Shown piece by piece: positions 54,989-63,703 of a stretch of DNA of 64,000 nt; within the stretch, counting starts at the first letter, position 1, and each line of letters opens with the position of its first letter. The position numbers and the translations under genes were made by a program. The notes beneath the pieces are model-generated. The model had not been told where the DNA came from. It saw nothing but the letters and a program-made list of their open reading frames with translations, and ran no database searches. Source of the DNA: JAGVJT01 sp964513205 (GTDB taxonomy: Bacteria > Pseudomonadota > Gammaproteobacteria > Legionellales > Legionellaceae). The stretch covers positions 10,649-74,648 of the forward strand of contig CAZELP010000008.1 in assembly GCA_964513205.1 (NCBI GenBank), given 5' to 3'.

Positions 54989-56752
54989 TTATTTAGCAAA
55001 CTCTCTCTCAAGATTAAATCTCTCACGAGAATAATAATCTAAAATTACCCCCTTTTCTAAACGATAAACCCAATCACAATCAATCAGAGTAGAAAGTCTA
55101 TGTGCAACAATAATGAGTGTTTTACTTCCATGTAGCGCTCTCACGGCATCCATGAATTCTTTCTCCGTTTCATTATCTAATGCACTAGTAGCTTCATCTA
55201 ATATAACAACGCTAGGGTCAGAGTATAAAGCTCTTGCTATACCTATTCTTTGGCACTGACCGCCTGAAAGCCTAACACCGCGCTCACCAACAAATGTATT
55301 AAGACCTTCCGGTAATGAATTAACTAAATCTTCTAACTGAGCTGCTTTTAAAGATCGTTGCAACGCAGCCTGATCAACTTCAGCATCATCAATACCAAAA
55401 GCTATATTTTTTGTAATCGTATCATCCATAAGGTAAATTGATTGCGGCACATAACCAATTTGACTCTGCCAAGCACGCAAACCTGATTGTATACCAACAC
55501 CATCTACCTTAATTACTCCTTCTGAAGCAGTAAGCAATCCTAAAATAAGGTCAACTAAAGTGCTCTTCCCTGCTCCACTTGTACCAATAAATCCGACTGA
55601 CTTTCCATAAGGAATAGTAATAGATATGTTACTTAGCGCATTTTGTTTAGCGTTTGGGTAACGGTAACTAACAGACTCCAGAGTTAAGATGTTTTTATAC
55701 TCCGATGTTAATTCATCATGTTTTTTTAAAATATTTTCCTTTAGTGTTTGAAATTCATTCGCTAACAAAACTACAACAGGAAAACCATAACGTAGGCTTT
55801 GAATACTCGTTAATAATCGATTGAGCGAAGGCATTATTCTGAATGCAGCAGCAACAAATAATCCTAAAATTGGAACGATATCATCCAACGATTTTTTTTG
55901 AGCATCTGATAATAAAACTAGAACGGTAAGCCCTACTATCGCCAAAAATTCTATCCACAGCCGTGGTAATTCTATACACGTTTTCTGTTTTTGGTTAACG
56001 GAAGTACTTATCTTGTTGTGTTGTGCGAAATATCGAAAAAAAAACTCTTCTCGACCAGACAATTTAACCTCTTTTACACCATTGAGCCCCTGTTGTAAAT
56101 GCTGCAATCGGCATTTCTCATGGTGTTGGCGTATCTCACCCCATCTTCGAACATGACGCTTTATAATTTGATAGAATATTGAGACAGCAAGCACTAAAGT
56201 AGCGCCTACAAACATAGCCCCTAATGGCTCAACAACAAATAAAAAAACGACAATACCAGCAAGCGCAACCCCATCTGTCAAGACAGTCATCATAGGCATC
56301 AACATGTTATCAACTAAAAGCCTAACTTCATTTATTACATTAAGAATTAATTGAGAAGAATTTTTTTGTAAATGATAACTCCATGGTTGCTGTAAGTATC
56401 CCATAAACAATCTATTTGCAATCGCTGCTTGGACACCAAAAATAAACTTATTTTGTTTGTAGGATAAATACATCATAAAGAGCGTTTTAAAAAAATAAAT
56501 CCCCAACAAAACTAACATAGCTCCAACAACTAATTGCATCTGGTTTGGGTTACCTAAAAAATTTAGAGCAGCCTGAAACTCAGGATGTCGCTCAACTATA
56601 TTTTTTTGGCTCATAAAAGAAACCGCTGGAATAACTAATCCAATCCCAACCACTTCTAGTAACATAGCCACAATCATATAGAAAAATAAAACAAAAATTT
56701 GCTGCCTTTCAGATTTGATCAGAATTTCTTTCAATTTTCCATAATTGTTCAC
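54989..56752 (-). CDS. PglK/MsbA-type ABC flippase for lipid-linked oligosaccharide
   Basis: Homodimeric ABC half-transporter. 587 residues: six membrane helices to ~330, then the ATPase with Walker A GTSGAGKSTLVDLIL, signature GVRLSGGQCQRIGIARAL and Walker B PSVVILDEATSALDN. The N-terminal VAMLLEVVGIGLVIPAVSF segment matches PglK-type lipid-linked oligosaccharide flippases. In this locus it may replace Wzx, for which no gene is visible. Confidence 0.85.
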   Translation of the reverse strand: MNNYGKLKEILIKSERQQIFVLFFYMIVAMLLEVVGIGLVIPAVSFMSQKNIVERHPEFQAALNFLGNPNQMQLVVGAMLVLLGIYFFKTLFMMYLSYKQNKFIFGVQAAIANRLFMGYLQQPWSYHLQKNSSQLILNVINEVRLLVDNMLMPMMTVLTDGVALAGIVVFLFVVEPLGAMFVGATLVLAVSIFYQIIKRHVRRWGEIRQHHEKCRLQHLQQGLNGVKEVKLSGREEFFFRYFAQHNKISTSVNQKQKTCIELPRLWIEFLAIVGLTVLVLLSDAQKKSLDDIVPILGLFVAAAFRIMPSLNRLLTSIQSLRYGFPVVVLLANEFQTLKENILKKHDELTSEYKNILTLESVSYRYPNAKQNALSNISITIPYGKSVGFIGTSGAGKSTLVDLILGLLTASEGVIKVDGVGIQSGLRAWQSQIGYVPQSIYLMDDTITKNIAFGIDDAEVDQAALQRSLKAAQLEDLVNSLPEGLNTFVGERGVRLSGGQCQRIGIARALYSDPSVVILDEATSALDNETEKEFMDAVRALHGSKTLIIVAHRLSTLIDCDWVYRLEKGVILDYYSRERFNLEREFAK

Positions 56753-56819
56753 GACATATCCTAACGTTAATGCTTATAAAATATATTGTTTGACATCACA
56801 AATAATATATGCTTCTAAT

Positions 56820-57584
56820 TTAGAGAGAAAATCCATCATCAATCACTATGTTTTGTCCATTGATATATAGCGACTCTTCAGAAAGTAAAAATAAAACACA
56901 TCCGGTGATATCTACCCCACTTAACATACCTTTAGTCCCACTACATTCTTTATATCTACTTTGAAAAACAAAAGACTGATTGTCAGATATACCACCTGGA
57001 GAAATACAATTACACCGAATCCCTTCGCGTTTATAATATTGTGCGAAATACCGAGTCATGTGTATTACAGCGGCTTTGATGGCAGCATATTCGAGAGGCA
57101 TAGTCATCTCTGTTTCACTGTAAAGATTAAATCTAGGCGCGATAACCCCATAAATGGAGCCCATGTTGATAATTACTCCTTTATTATTCTTTTTAAAATA
57201 CTGAGAAAATCGCTGAGACACCAAAAAATAACCACCCAGATGTCTATTCAAATTTTCACAAAAATCTATGTAATCAATATCCTCCAAACGTCTTCCATAA
57301 TTTTTATTGCGAGGATAAGCGTTATTTATTACCGCATAAACTCCCCCATGATAACGCTGTAACCTATCAATCAGATCATCTATAGATGATTTATCACAAA
57401 TATCAAGCCATTCTGCGTGCACAGCTCCAGCACCTATATTCGATATTTCTTGTGCAACTCGTTCTGCCGCAGATAAATTAACATCTGCAATAATTGCAAC
57501 ATCCCCATTAGATGCAATAGCACGACAAATTTCTTTTCCCAGTAACCCAGCCCCACCAGTCACAACAACAACGCGCTTATTCAA
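56820..57584 (-). CDS. ptmA: Short-chain dehydrogenase PtmA (legionaminate/GDP-sugar pathway)
   Basis: Classical SDR, 254 residues. NAD(P) motif VVTGGAGLLGKEICRAI, NNAYPRNKNYGR, active-site Ser in INMGSIYG and Y-x3-K in LEYAAIKAAVIHMTRY. In Campylobacter jejuni PtmA takes part in forming GDP-sugar precursors of legionaminic acid; here it lies at the end of the same gene order (legF, then ptmA). The precise reaction is inferred from synteny only. Starts 20 nt after the preceding aminotransferase. Confidence 0.8.
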   Translation of the reverse strand: MNKRVVVVTGGAGLLGKEICRAIASNGDVAIIADVNLSAAERVAQEISNIGAGAVHAEWLDICDKSSIDDLIDRLQRYHGGVYAVINNAYPRNKNYGRRLEDIDYIDFCENLNRHLGGYFLVSQRFSQYFKKNNKGVIINMGSIYGVIAPRFNLYSETEMTMPLEYAAIKAAVIHMTRYFAQYYKREGIRCNCISPGGISDNQSFVFQSRYKECSGTKGMLSGVDITGCVLFLLSEESLYINGQNIVIDDGFSL

Positions 57585-57604
57585 TGAAGGTCCCTCATCA
57601 AAAA

Positions 57605-58966
57605 CTAATTATATTTTCTAAACACAGGCTGAATACTAGGTCCATTAAGAAATCGTTCAACCCCACAGTCATCATTTAATGCATCCAGATAGACAGATAA
57701 CGCATGTCGCACAGCATCAAGCGTTATATTTAATTCACTTTCACCGTGTGAAAAACTGGGAGCAATCCAAGGCATCATAACACCACGAGAAATCATTTCT
57801 TGATTAAATAAAGTACGAAAAGCAAGTGATGCATGCCCAGAAGCATCTAGAGTTAGATAATTCATATTCACCGCTTCACCGATAATAAGAAACCGTTCTT
57901 GTAAACCAAGCTCACTAACAATTTCCCTCAAACCGGAACGTAATTTCGCTCCATACTCCCACAAATACGTGCATACATCATAATCTTTATATATTTTAAC
58001 TGTTTCAATAAATGCGCCCAAGCTCGACATCTCTCCGCCATGAGTTGTAGATAATAGAAAAGTTCTTTCCAGTCCTATCGTATCAATCGCTGCTATTTCC
58101 ATAACTTCACGTCGACCAACAAGCGCCGCTACAGAAAACCCATTTGCCATCCCTTTACCAAAAGTGCTTATATCAGGCGTAACACCAAAATAAGTTTGAG
58201 CACCCTGTAAATGCCAGCGAAAACCAGTAATCATCTCATCTAGAATAAATAACGCACTGAATTTATCACACATTTGACGAACAATATGCAAGAAATTTTC
58301 TCCGACATTTGGACACATCGAGCATACAGAATGAGATGTCAGTGGACTATTGCAAGAGGATCCGCACGGTGTTTCTGTCGTTGCAGGCTCCAGAAGTACG
58401 GCAGCGATCTGTCCTGGGTAGGCTAAAAATAACTTTTCTAAAGAATCTGCATCACCATAATCAAACAGCAACGTTAAACCAGAGTGCTCTTCTGGAATAC
58501 CTCGCTTCACCGGTGTTGTACCTATAAACCAATCATCGAAAGAAAAAAATGGATGCCCTCTGGGGATGCAAACATATCGCTTCCCTGTGTAAGCCCGTGC
58601 TAATTTAACAGCAGCAGACGTCACATTGGAGCCATTTTTAGCAAACTTCACCATATCAGCAGCAGGAATTAAATTTATCATTAACTCGGCAGCATCAAGT
58701 TCCACGAGACTCGGGCGTGTCAAATTGTTTCCTTTCTGAATTTCGCGAAAGACCGCCTCATTTACTCGTGTATTCGCATATCCAAGCGTAACTGCACGCA
58801 ACGCCATTCCATAATCAAGATATTTATTTCCATCAAGATCCCAAACATATGCTCCATCTCCACGATCTAAAATTTGGGGGGCATTAGACGGAAACTGATC
58901 CACACCGCGAGAATATGTATGGGCCCCTCCCGGGATAGCATTATTTAATCGAGCTTGATAACTCAT
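57605..58966 (-). CDS. Class-III aminotransferase (glutamate-1-semialdehyde aminomutase-like)
   Basis: PLP enzyme, 453 residues. N-terminal PGGAHTYSRGVDQFP, VKFAKNGSNVTSAAVKLARA, the PLP site ALFILDEMITGFRW and the Schiff-base Lys in ISTFGKGMANGFSVAALV. An insertion ahead of the PLP site carries four Cys (PCGSSCNS and VCSMCP, residues ~196-213), not usual in the family and possibly metal-binding. It sits between legF (4-nt overlap) and ptmA, so it probably serves sugar-nucleotide synthesis rather than haem. Role inferred from context. Confidence 0.85.
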   Translation of the reverse strand: MSYQARLNNAIPGGAHTYSRGVDQFPSNAPQILDRGDGAYVWDLDGNKYLDYGMALRAVTLGYANTRVNEAVFREIQKGNNLTRPSLVELDAAELMINLIPAADMVKFAKNGSNVTSAAVKLARAYTGKRYVCIPRGHPFFSFDDWFIGTTPVKRGIPEEHSGLTLLFDYGDADSLEKLFLAYPGQIAAVLLEPATTETPCGSSCNSPLTSHSVCSMCPNVGENFLHIVRQMCDKFSALFILDEMITGFRWHLQGAQTYFGVTPDISTFGKGMANGFSVAALVGRREVMEIAAIDTIGLERTFLLSTTHGGEMSSLGAFIETVKIYKDYDVCTYLWEYGAKLRSGLREIVSELGLQERFLIIGEAVNMNYLTLDASGHASLAFRTLFNQEMISRGVMMPWIAPSFSHGESELNITLDAVRHALSVYLDALNDDCGVERFLNGPSIQPVFRKYN

Positions 58967-59679
58967 AAGTCCATTCCTCTTTGCTTCATAATTGCTTCTA
59001 CTAAAAGAAAATCAACCTCATCATCAATCTCCGGTGATTTCCATTTTGGCATCTCAAAACCAATTGTCTCCTCGTGATAAAACCCTTTTTTTGCAAGTAA
59101 TGTATCTACTTTAGACGCATAAATACTTCCTTCCAAATGATACAAAAGATCAACATCTTGGCGTCGCAAGCTTCTTGAGTTATTTTTAACGAAAGGAATT
59201 AATTTTCCTAGACTCTCTTCTTTGTAATACATAAAAACAGGATGAGTAACTGTTGTTTCACAAATACTTACAATTGAAGAAGCATTTTTTGAGATCATCT
59301 CGCGTATAGCACTGTCAACATCATCGGCATCACGAAGCGGTGAAGTCGGCTCCAACAACACCAAATAATCATAATGTCTATTACATTCTGAAAGCCAACT
59401 CACAGCATGCTCTATCGCATCGAATGATGTCGCTTCGTCCGTCGCATATTCTGCAGGCCTAATAAAAGGTACTTCTGCACCACACTGCACAGCAATAGAG
59501 GCTATATTTTTACAGTCCGTACTAACTATGACATCATTAATTATCTGAGATCTTAAGGCTGTATCAATCGTCCATGCAATAAGGGGCTTTCCACACAGTA
59601 ACTTAATATTCTTACCCGGCAGCCCTTTTGAGCCACCCCGAGCTGTGATAAGACCTAAAACACGCGGAGTATTAATCAT
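58963..59679 (-). CDS. legF: CMP-legionaminate synthetase (NeuA/PtmB-like cytidylyltransferase)
   Basis: Activates the nonulosonic acid with CTP to CMP-sugar. 238 residues. N-terminal VLGLITARGGSKGLPGKNIK is the CMP-sialic acid synthetase signature, followed by LIAWTIDTALRS, YLVLLEPTSPLRDADDVD and IVSICETTVTHP. Choice of legionaminate rather than pseudaminate or Neu5Ac rests on the neighbouring genes ptmE, legG and legI. Confidence 0.88.
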   Translation of the reverse strand: MINTPRVLGLITARGGSKGLPGKNIKLLCGKPLIAWTIDTALRSQIINDVIVSTDCKNIASIAVQCGAEVPFIRPAEYATDEATSFDAIEHAVSWLSECNRHYDYLVLLEPTSPLRDADDVDSAIREMISKNASSIVSICETTVTHPVFMYYKEESLGKLIPFVKNNSRSLRRQDVDLLYHLEGSIYASKVDTLLAKKGFYHEETIGFEMPKWKSPEIDDEVDFLLVEAIMKQRGMDL

Positions 59680-59716
59680 GTGGTTTCCCTACTTTAAAAG
59701 ATATTTTCTTCGCTTT

Positions 59717-60769
59717 TTATACATATTCAAGCATTTTGTTCGCCTCTTCGAATGATTCTATGCAGCCAACATCCAGCCAAGACTCATGAATTGGATAAGC
59801 AACTGTACGCAATCCCCTCTGTCTGATACGCTCAAAAAGAACGGTCATATCACATGTTTCTGTCTTATTTAGGAGATCTAAAACATGAGGCTCAAGCACG
59901 TATACTCCAGCATTAACATGCGTACTCACCAATGGCTTTTCCTCTATATCAATAATATCAACACCCTTCGTTTGCACTACACCAAAAGGATGTTGCCACT
60001 GATATGAACGAATTGCCATAGTCGCGGCAGCCTTATGCCTCAAATGAAAATCAAGCAGCTCATCGTAACATATATCCGTTAAAATATCGCCATTCGAAAC
60101 TAAGAATGCTTTCTCTGGTCTTTGAGCCATTAAGCTCAATGCTCCTGCCGTACCTAATGGTATATCTTCTCTCAAATAATCAATTTCTACATCCCACAAG
60201 CGCCCATCACCAAAATAATCTTCTATCATGTGACCTAAGTAACGTATTGCAAGCAGAAAACGAGTGAAGCCAGCATTTCTAGCGCGCTCAATGATATGTT
60301 CAAGTATAGGTTTTCCCCCAACAGGCAATAAAGGCTTAGGACAATACTCAGTTCGAGGCTTCAAGCGAGTCCCTAATCCCCCCGCCATAATAATCATCGG
60401 ATGATCACTATTATTTTTTTCCGCCAATTTATTCATTAGGTGTAGCCCAACAACCTCACGCTCTGCATTCACTATTGGAATTTGTGTTACCTTGTTCGTC
60501 TTAAACAGCCAAGAAATTGCATCATGAGGTATTTCAGGAGGAACAACTAACGGATCTCTATTTATGATAGACTCAATTGATGTGTTCAAACTGAATCCAC
60601 GTAACAAACCTCTCCTAACATCACCATCAGTAACTGCACCAAGAAGGATCCGCTGTGAAGAAACCACTAAAACGATCTGAAAGCCTGTCTCATCTAAATT
60701 AGATATAGCATCTTTTATCGTAGCACTTTCTGGTATTAAACATTTTTTCCATTGTTCCTCTATATCCAT
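59717..60769 (-). CDS. ptmE: PtmE-like nucleotidyltransferase with CBS pair (GDP-GlcN(Ac) synthesis)
   Basis: About 350 residues from ATG 60769 (GGTGA upstream); 60784 is the alternative. Residues ~1-115 form two CBS domains (IKDAISNLDETGFQIVLVVS). Residues ~120-350 form a sugar-1-phosphate nucleotidyltransferase with MAGGLGTRLKPRTEYCPKPL. This CBS-nucleotidyltransferase combination is known from Campylobacter PtmE, which makes the GDP-linked glucosamine precursor of legionaminate. It lies between legG and legF as in the ptm locus. Confidence 0.87.
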   Translation of the reverse strand: MDIEEQWKKCLIPESATIKDAISNLDETGFQIVLVVSSQRILLGAVTDGDVRRGLLRGFSLNTSIESIINRDPLVVPPEIPHDAISWLFKTNKVTQIPIVNAEREVVGLHLMNKLAEKNNSDHPMIIMAGGLGTRLKPRTEYCPKPLLPVGGKPILEHIIERARNAGFTRFLLAIRYLGHMIEDYFGDGRLWDVEIDYLREDIPLGTAGALSLMAQRPEKAFLVSNGDILTDICYDELLDFHLRHKAAATMAIRSYQWQHPFGVVQTKGVDIIDIEEKPLVSTHVNAGVYVLEPHVLDLLNKTETCDMTVLFERIRQRGLRTVAYPIHESWLDVGCIESFEEANKMLEYV

Positions 60770-60868
60770 ATAATCACCATACATATATCAAGTATACCGT
60801 AACAGTTAGCGAACACTTCATTCTAACCAAAACGTAGATAAATACGCAATGATGAAAAGAATGTCGCC

Positions 60869-62047
60869 TTATACCCTCAAATCATTAAATTGCTTTTTCA
60901 AAAGCCCTGTAAAATTTGAAGACTCTAAAATTTTTATAATCTTATCTGATGCATCACCATTACCGTATGGATTTTCAACTCGCTTTAATAATCTCTGAAA
61001 ATCCTTTTTATAAATTTTTGATAATGCATTCTTAATAGCACTAATATTTGATGCACAATTTATTACGCTATCTGCATGTAATCTTCCTTTTTGACGGTCA
61101 CCAATATTAATAGTAGGCTTTTTAAAACTTGGAACTTCTGTAAGACCACTAGATGAATTACCAATAACCGCATCAACATAAGATATGCAACTAAAATAAC
61201 GCAATTGACCCAATGATTTGAAAGCATGAGCATTTTTGTGTGTTTTCACAAAATCTTCTATTGCTTGATAAATGATCGAATTGTCAGCATCAGCATTCGG
61301 CATCGTAAAAATTAGTAATGTATTCTCCAATGTTGATAAAGCCTCAAGCAAAACATCAATTTGCACAGACGAGGAATCTTTTTCCAAAGTCACAGGATGA
61401 TAAGTAATCAGCAAATTTCTCTCTAGAAATTTAATACTTAATGATTTTTCTAGCTCCTCTCGAGTAAGTAAAGCTAATTTTTTTATTGCATCAACACCTA
61501 ACCCACCAACTTGAAAAACATGCTTTGGTGACTCTCCAAGTTGAATAACCCTATTTCGATACTCTTCATGCGCAACAAAATGAAGATGTGAGCACTTTGT
61601 TACTGAATGCCTGATAGCCTCATCTATACATCCTTCCGTGCGCTCACCGCCATGTATATGAGCCACAGGAATTTTTGCAAACATTGCGGCAACTACTGCT
61701 GATAATATTTCAAATCGATCTCCTAATACTAAAATTAAATCTGGGGCTAATTTATCAAGTGCCTCAGAGAAACCAAGCAAGCCCAATGCAGTAGAGCGAG
61801 ATATTCCCACAGCTGAATCAGATGTCAATTGAATATCAACTTTACTATCTATGATAAATCCGTCATCCTCAATTTCTTTATATGTATTTCCAAACTTATC
61901 AGAAAGATGCATACCTGTTACAATGATCTGGAGTAAAAATGCATCTGAATACTTAAGCTTAGTCATCAAACATCGAAGCAAACCATACTCAGCACGAGTT
62001 CCTGTAATCACGCATATTTTTCGTTTTGCAAGCATATTTAATTCCAT
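60869..62047 (-). CDS. legG: Hydrolysing NDP-sugar 2-epimerase (NeuC/LegG)
   Basis: Inverts C2 and releases the nucleotide to give the free 6-deoxy mannose-configured diamino sugar used by LegI. 392 residues (ATG 62035 also plausible). GT-B fold: ICVITGTRAEYGLLRCLM, LVLGDRFEILSAVVAAM, PVAHIHGGERTEGCIDEAIR, VIGNSSSGLTEVPSF and RQKGRLHADSVI. The motif AHIHGGE and the SSSG element are NeuC-type. In the leg context the substrate is GDP-linked 2,4-diacetamido-6-deoxyglucose, by analogy to Campylobacter. Confidence 0.9.
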   Translation of the reverse strand: MELNMLAKRKICVITGTRAEYGLLRCLMTKLKYSDAFLLQIIVTGMHLSDKFGNTYKEIEDDGFIIDSKVDIQLTSDSAVGISRSTALGLLGFSEALDKLAPDLILVLGDRFEILSAVVAAMFAKIPVAHIHGGERTEGCIDEAIRHSVTKCSHLHFVAHEEYRNRVIQLGESPKHVFQVGGLGVDAIKKLALLTREELEKSLSIKFLERNLLITYHPVTLEKDSSSVQIDVLLEALSTLENTLLIFTMPNADADNSIIYQAIEDFVKTHKNAHAFKSLGQLRYFSCISYVDAVIGNSSSGLTEVPSFKKPTINIGDRQKGRLHADSVINCASNISAIKNALSKIYKKDFQRLLKRVENPYGNGDASDKIIKILESSNFTGLLKKQFNDLRV

Positions 62048-62060
62048 ATCCTCTTAACGC

Positions 62061-63062
62061 TTAAAACTCAATAAGCTCATTTATCTCGTAGTTACGTTGC
62101 GATTTTCTTCCTATAAAACTATCCCAATATGTCGGAGATATACCACAGCCAGGCCTTTTTACAGTCAAATTACTTACTGTAAACGTCTCTCCTTCTTTAA
62201 TGGGAGCTGCAGCGACTAACGATTTGCGAACCGCATTTTTATTCTTTAGCTCACTACAGCTTGGATTTTTCCTAGTACCCCCTAATGCAGCCTCAATATT
62301 ACGAATAGCAACAACCATCTCTTTAAAAGTATGTGGCTCAATACTCGCCTTATGATCAGGCCCGGGTAAACAACAGTCTAAGGTCAAATGTTTTTCAATC
62401 ACAGACGCACCTAACGCTACTGCAGCAATTGGAACCTCAATACCCAGCGTGTGATCTGAATACCCCACTCGCACACCAAAAATATCTCTAATACCAATCA
62501 TAGCTCGTAAATTAACATCAGACATAGTTGTCGGATAATCCGTATTACAATGAAGCACAGTCAATGAACTCAAAGGAATACCGGATTGCTCGAGTACATT
62601 CAAAGCAAACTCAATTTCACCTAAAGTTGCCATACCGGTTGATAATATAACGGGTTTTTTAAATTGTCCGATATGCCTTAAATATGGAACATTCGTAATC
62701 TCACCAGAAGGGATTTTAAACTGTTCTTGACCTAATTCAGCCAAATAACTGACACAGCCTATGTCAAAACCCGTGGACAAAAATTTTATGCCACGCTTTT
62801 TGCAATGCTCCACCAAAATATCATGCATCTCTTCTGTTAATTCCAATTTTTTCAGCATACTATATTGCGAACATTCTAAATCAACCGAGCTCAGCTGGTA
62901 ATTAGCTTTTTCAGCACATGGGGTCACCAACCGCTCCGCTTTAAAGGTTTGAAATTTGACAATATCTGCACCAGCCTCAGCCGCAGCATTAACCAATTCG
63001 CATGCCATTGCAATATCACCATTGTGGTTTACACCTGCCTCAGCAATAATAAGCGTTTTCAT
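62061..63062 (-). CDS. legI: Legionaminate synthase (NeuB/LegI)
   Basis: Condenses the mannose-configured sugar with phosphoenolpyruvate to give the nine-carbon nonulosonic acid. 333 residues. TIM barrel start LIIAEAGVNHNGDIAMACEL, KFQTFKAERLVTP, ILSTGMATLGEIE, VGYSDHTLG and ASVIEKHLTLDCCLPGPDHK, then a C-terminal antifreeze-like SAF domain (~275-333). All family residues look intact. Overlaps legH by 4 nt. Confidence 0.93.
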   Translation of the reverse strand: MKTLIIAEAGVNHNGDIAMACELVNAAAEAGADIVKFQTFKAERLVTPCAEKANYQLSSVDLECSQYSMLKKLELTEEMHDILVEHCKKRGIKFLSTGFDIGCVSYLAELGQEQFKIPSGEITNVPYLRHIGQFKKPVILSTGMATLGEIEFALNVLEQSGIPLSSLTVLHCNTDYPTTMSDVNLRAMIGIRDIFGVRVGYSDHTLGIEVPIAAVALGASVIEKHLTLDCCLPGPDHKASIEPHTFKEMVVAIRNIEAALGGTRKNPSCSELKNKNAVRKSLVAAAPIKEGETFTVSNLTVKRPGCGISPTYWDSFIGRKSQRNYEINELIEF

Positions 63063-63703
63063 AATGAATCCTTAACCAGAGTTATTCGCACATTGTTCTC
63101 GCAATCCCTAATAATTGTTTGCCCCATTCCTATAAAACATTGCTCGCCAATATGAATTGATTGACAAATTTTTGAGCCACTTCCAATAAACGTTTGGCAA
63201 CCAACGCTTACTCCACCATTTAAAACACTTGACGTTGAAATATGACAGTGATCGGCAATAACAACATCATGCTCAATCAACGCAAAAGTGTTAATGATAC
63301 AATTACATCCAACAGATGCTCCAGCGTTAATAATAGCACCATGCATGACAACAGTTCCTTTATTTACAACCGCATGAGGAGATATGTACGCTTGTGGGGA
63401 CACAATGACAGGGAAATTATCTGTCAGCGAATTTAAGGTTTCAAATAATTCAACGCGGGGCTTTGCTGTCTTAATTTGACCCAAAGTAACGAGCACAGCA
63501 ACATCAGGAGTAACAATATCCAATAAATCCTGATCACAACCTATAATCGGATAATCAAAAACGTTTCGACCCACTTCATGCTGTAAGCCAATAAGTCCCC
63601 AAATGGCATATCTACCTTCCTGCTCGATAACATCAATGCAAGATCGAGCATGCCCTCCTGCACCAACCAAAACAATAGGCGATTTCACTTGATTCTGTAT
63701 CAT
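63059..63703 (-). CDS. legH: Sugar N-acetyltransferase (PglD/NeuD-like, LegH)
   Basis: 214 residues. An N-terminal Rossmann-like domain (PIVLVGAGGHARSCIDVI) is followed by a left-handed beta-helix of hexapeptide repeats (~95-200: VVNKGTVVMHGAIINAGASV, CIINTFALIEHDVVIADHCH). These trimeric enzymes acetylate the 4-amino group of UDP- or GDP-linked amino sugars. Between legB and legI (overlapping both by 4 nt), so the legionaminate acetylation step is the natural reading. Confidence 0.88.
   Translation of the reverse strand: MIQNQVKSPIVLVGAGGHARSCIDVIEQEGRYAIWGLIGLQHEVGRNVFDYPIIGCDQDLLDIVTPDVAVLVTLGQIKTAKPRVELFETLNSLTDNFPVIVSPQAYISPHAVVNKGTVVMHGAIINAGASVGCNCIINTFALIEHDVVIADHCHISTSSVLNGGVSVGCQTFIGSGSKICQSIHIGEQCFIGMGQTIIRDCENNVRITLVKDSL

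Noticed and set aside
57605..58966. hemL, glutamate-1-semialdehyde aminomutase for haem synthesis
   Set aside because: Carries an unusual four-Cys insertion and is coupled by overlap to legF in a sugar operon, so a housekeeping haem role is unlikely.
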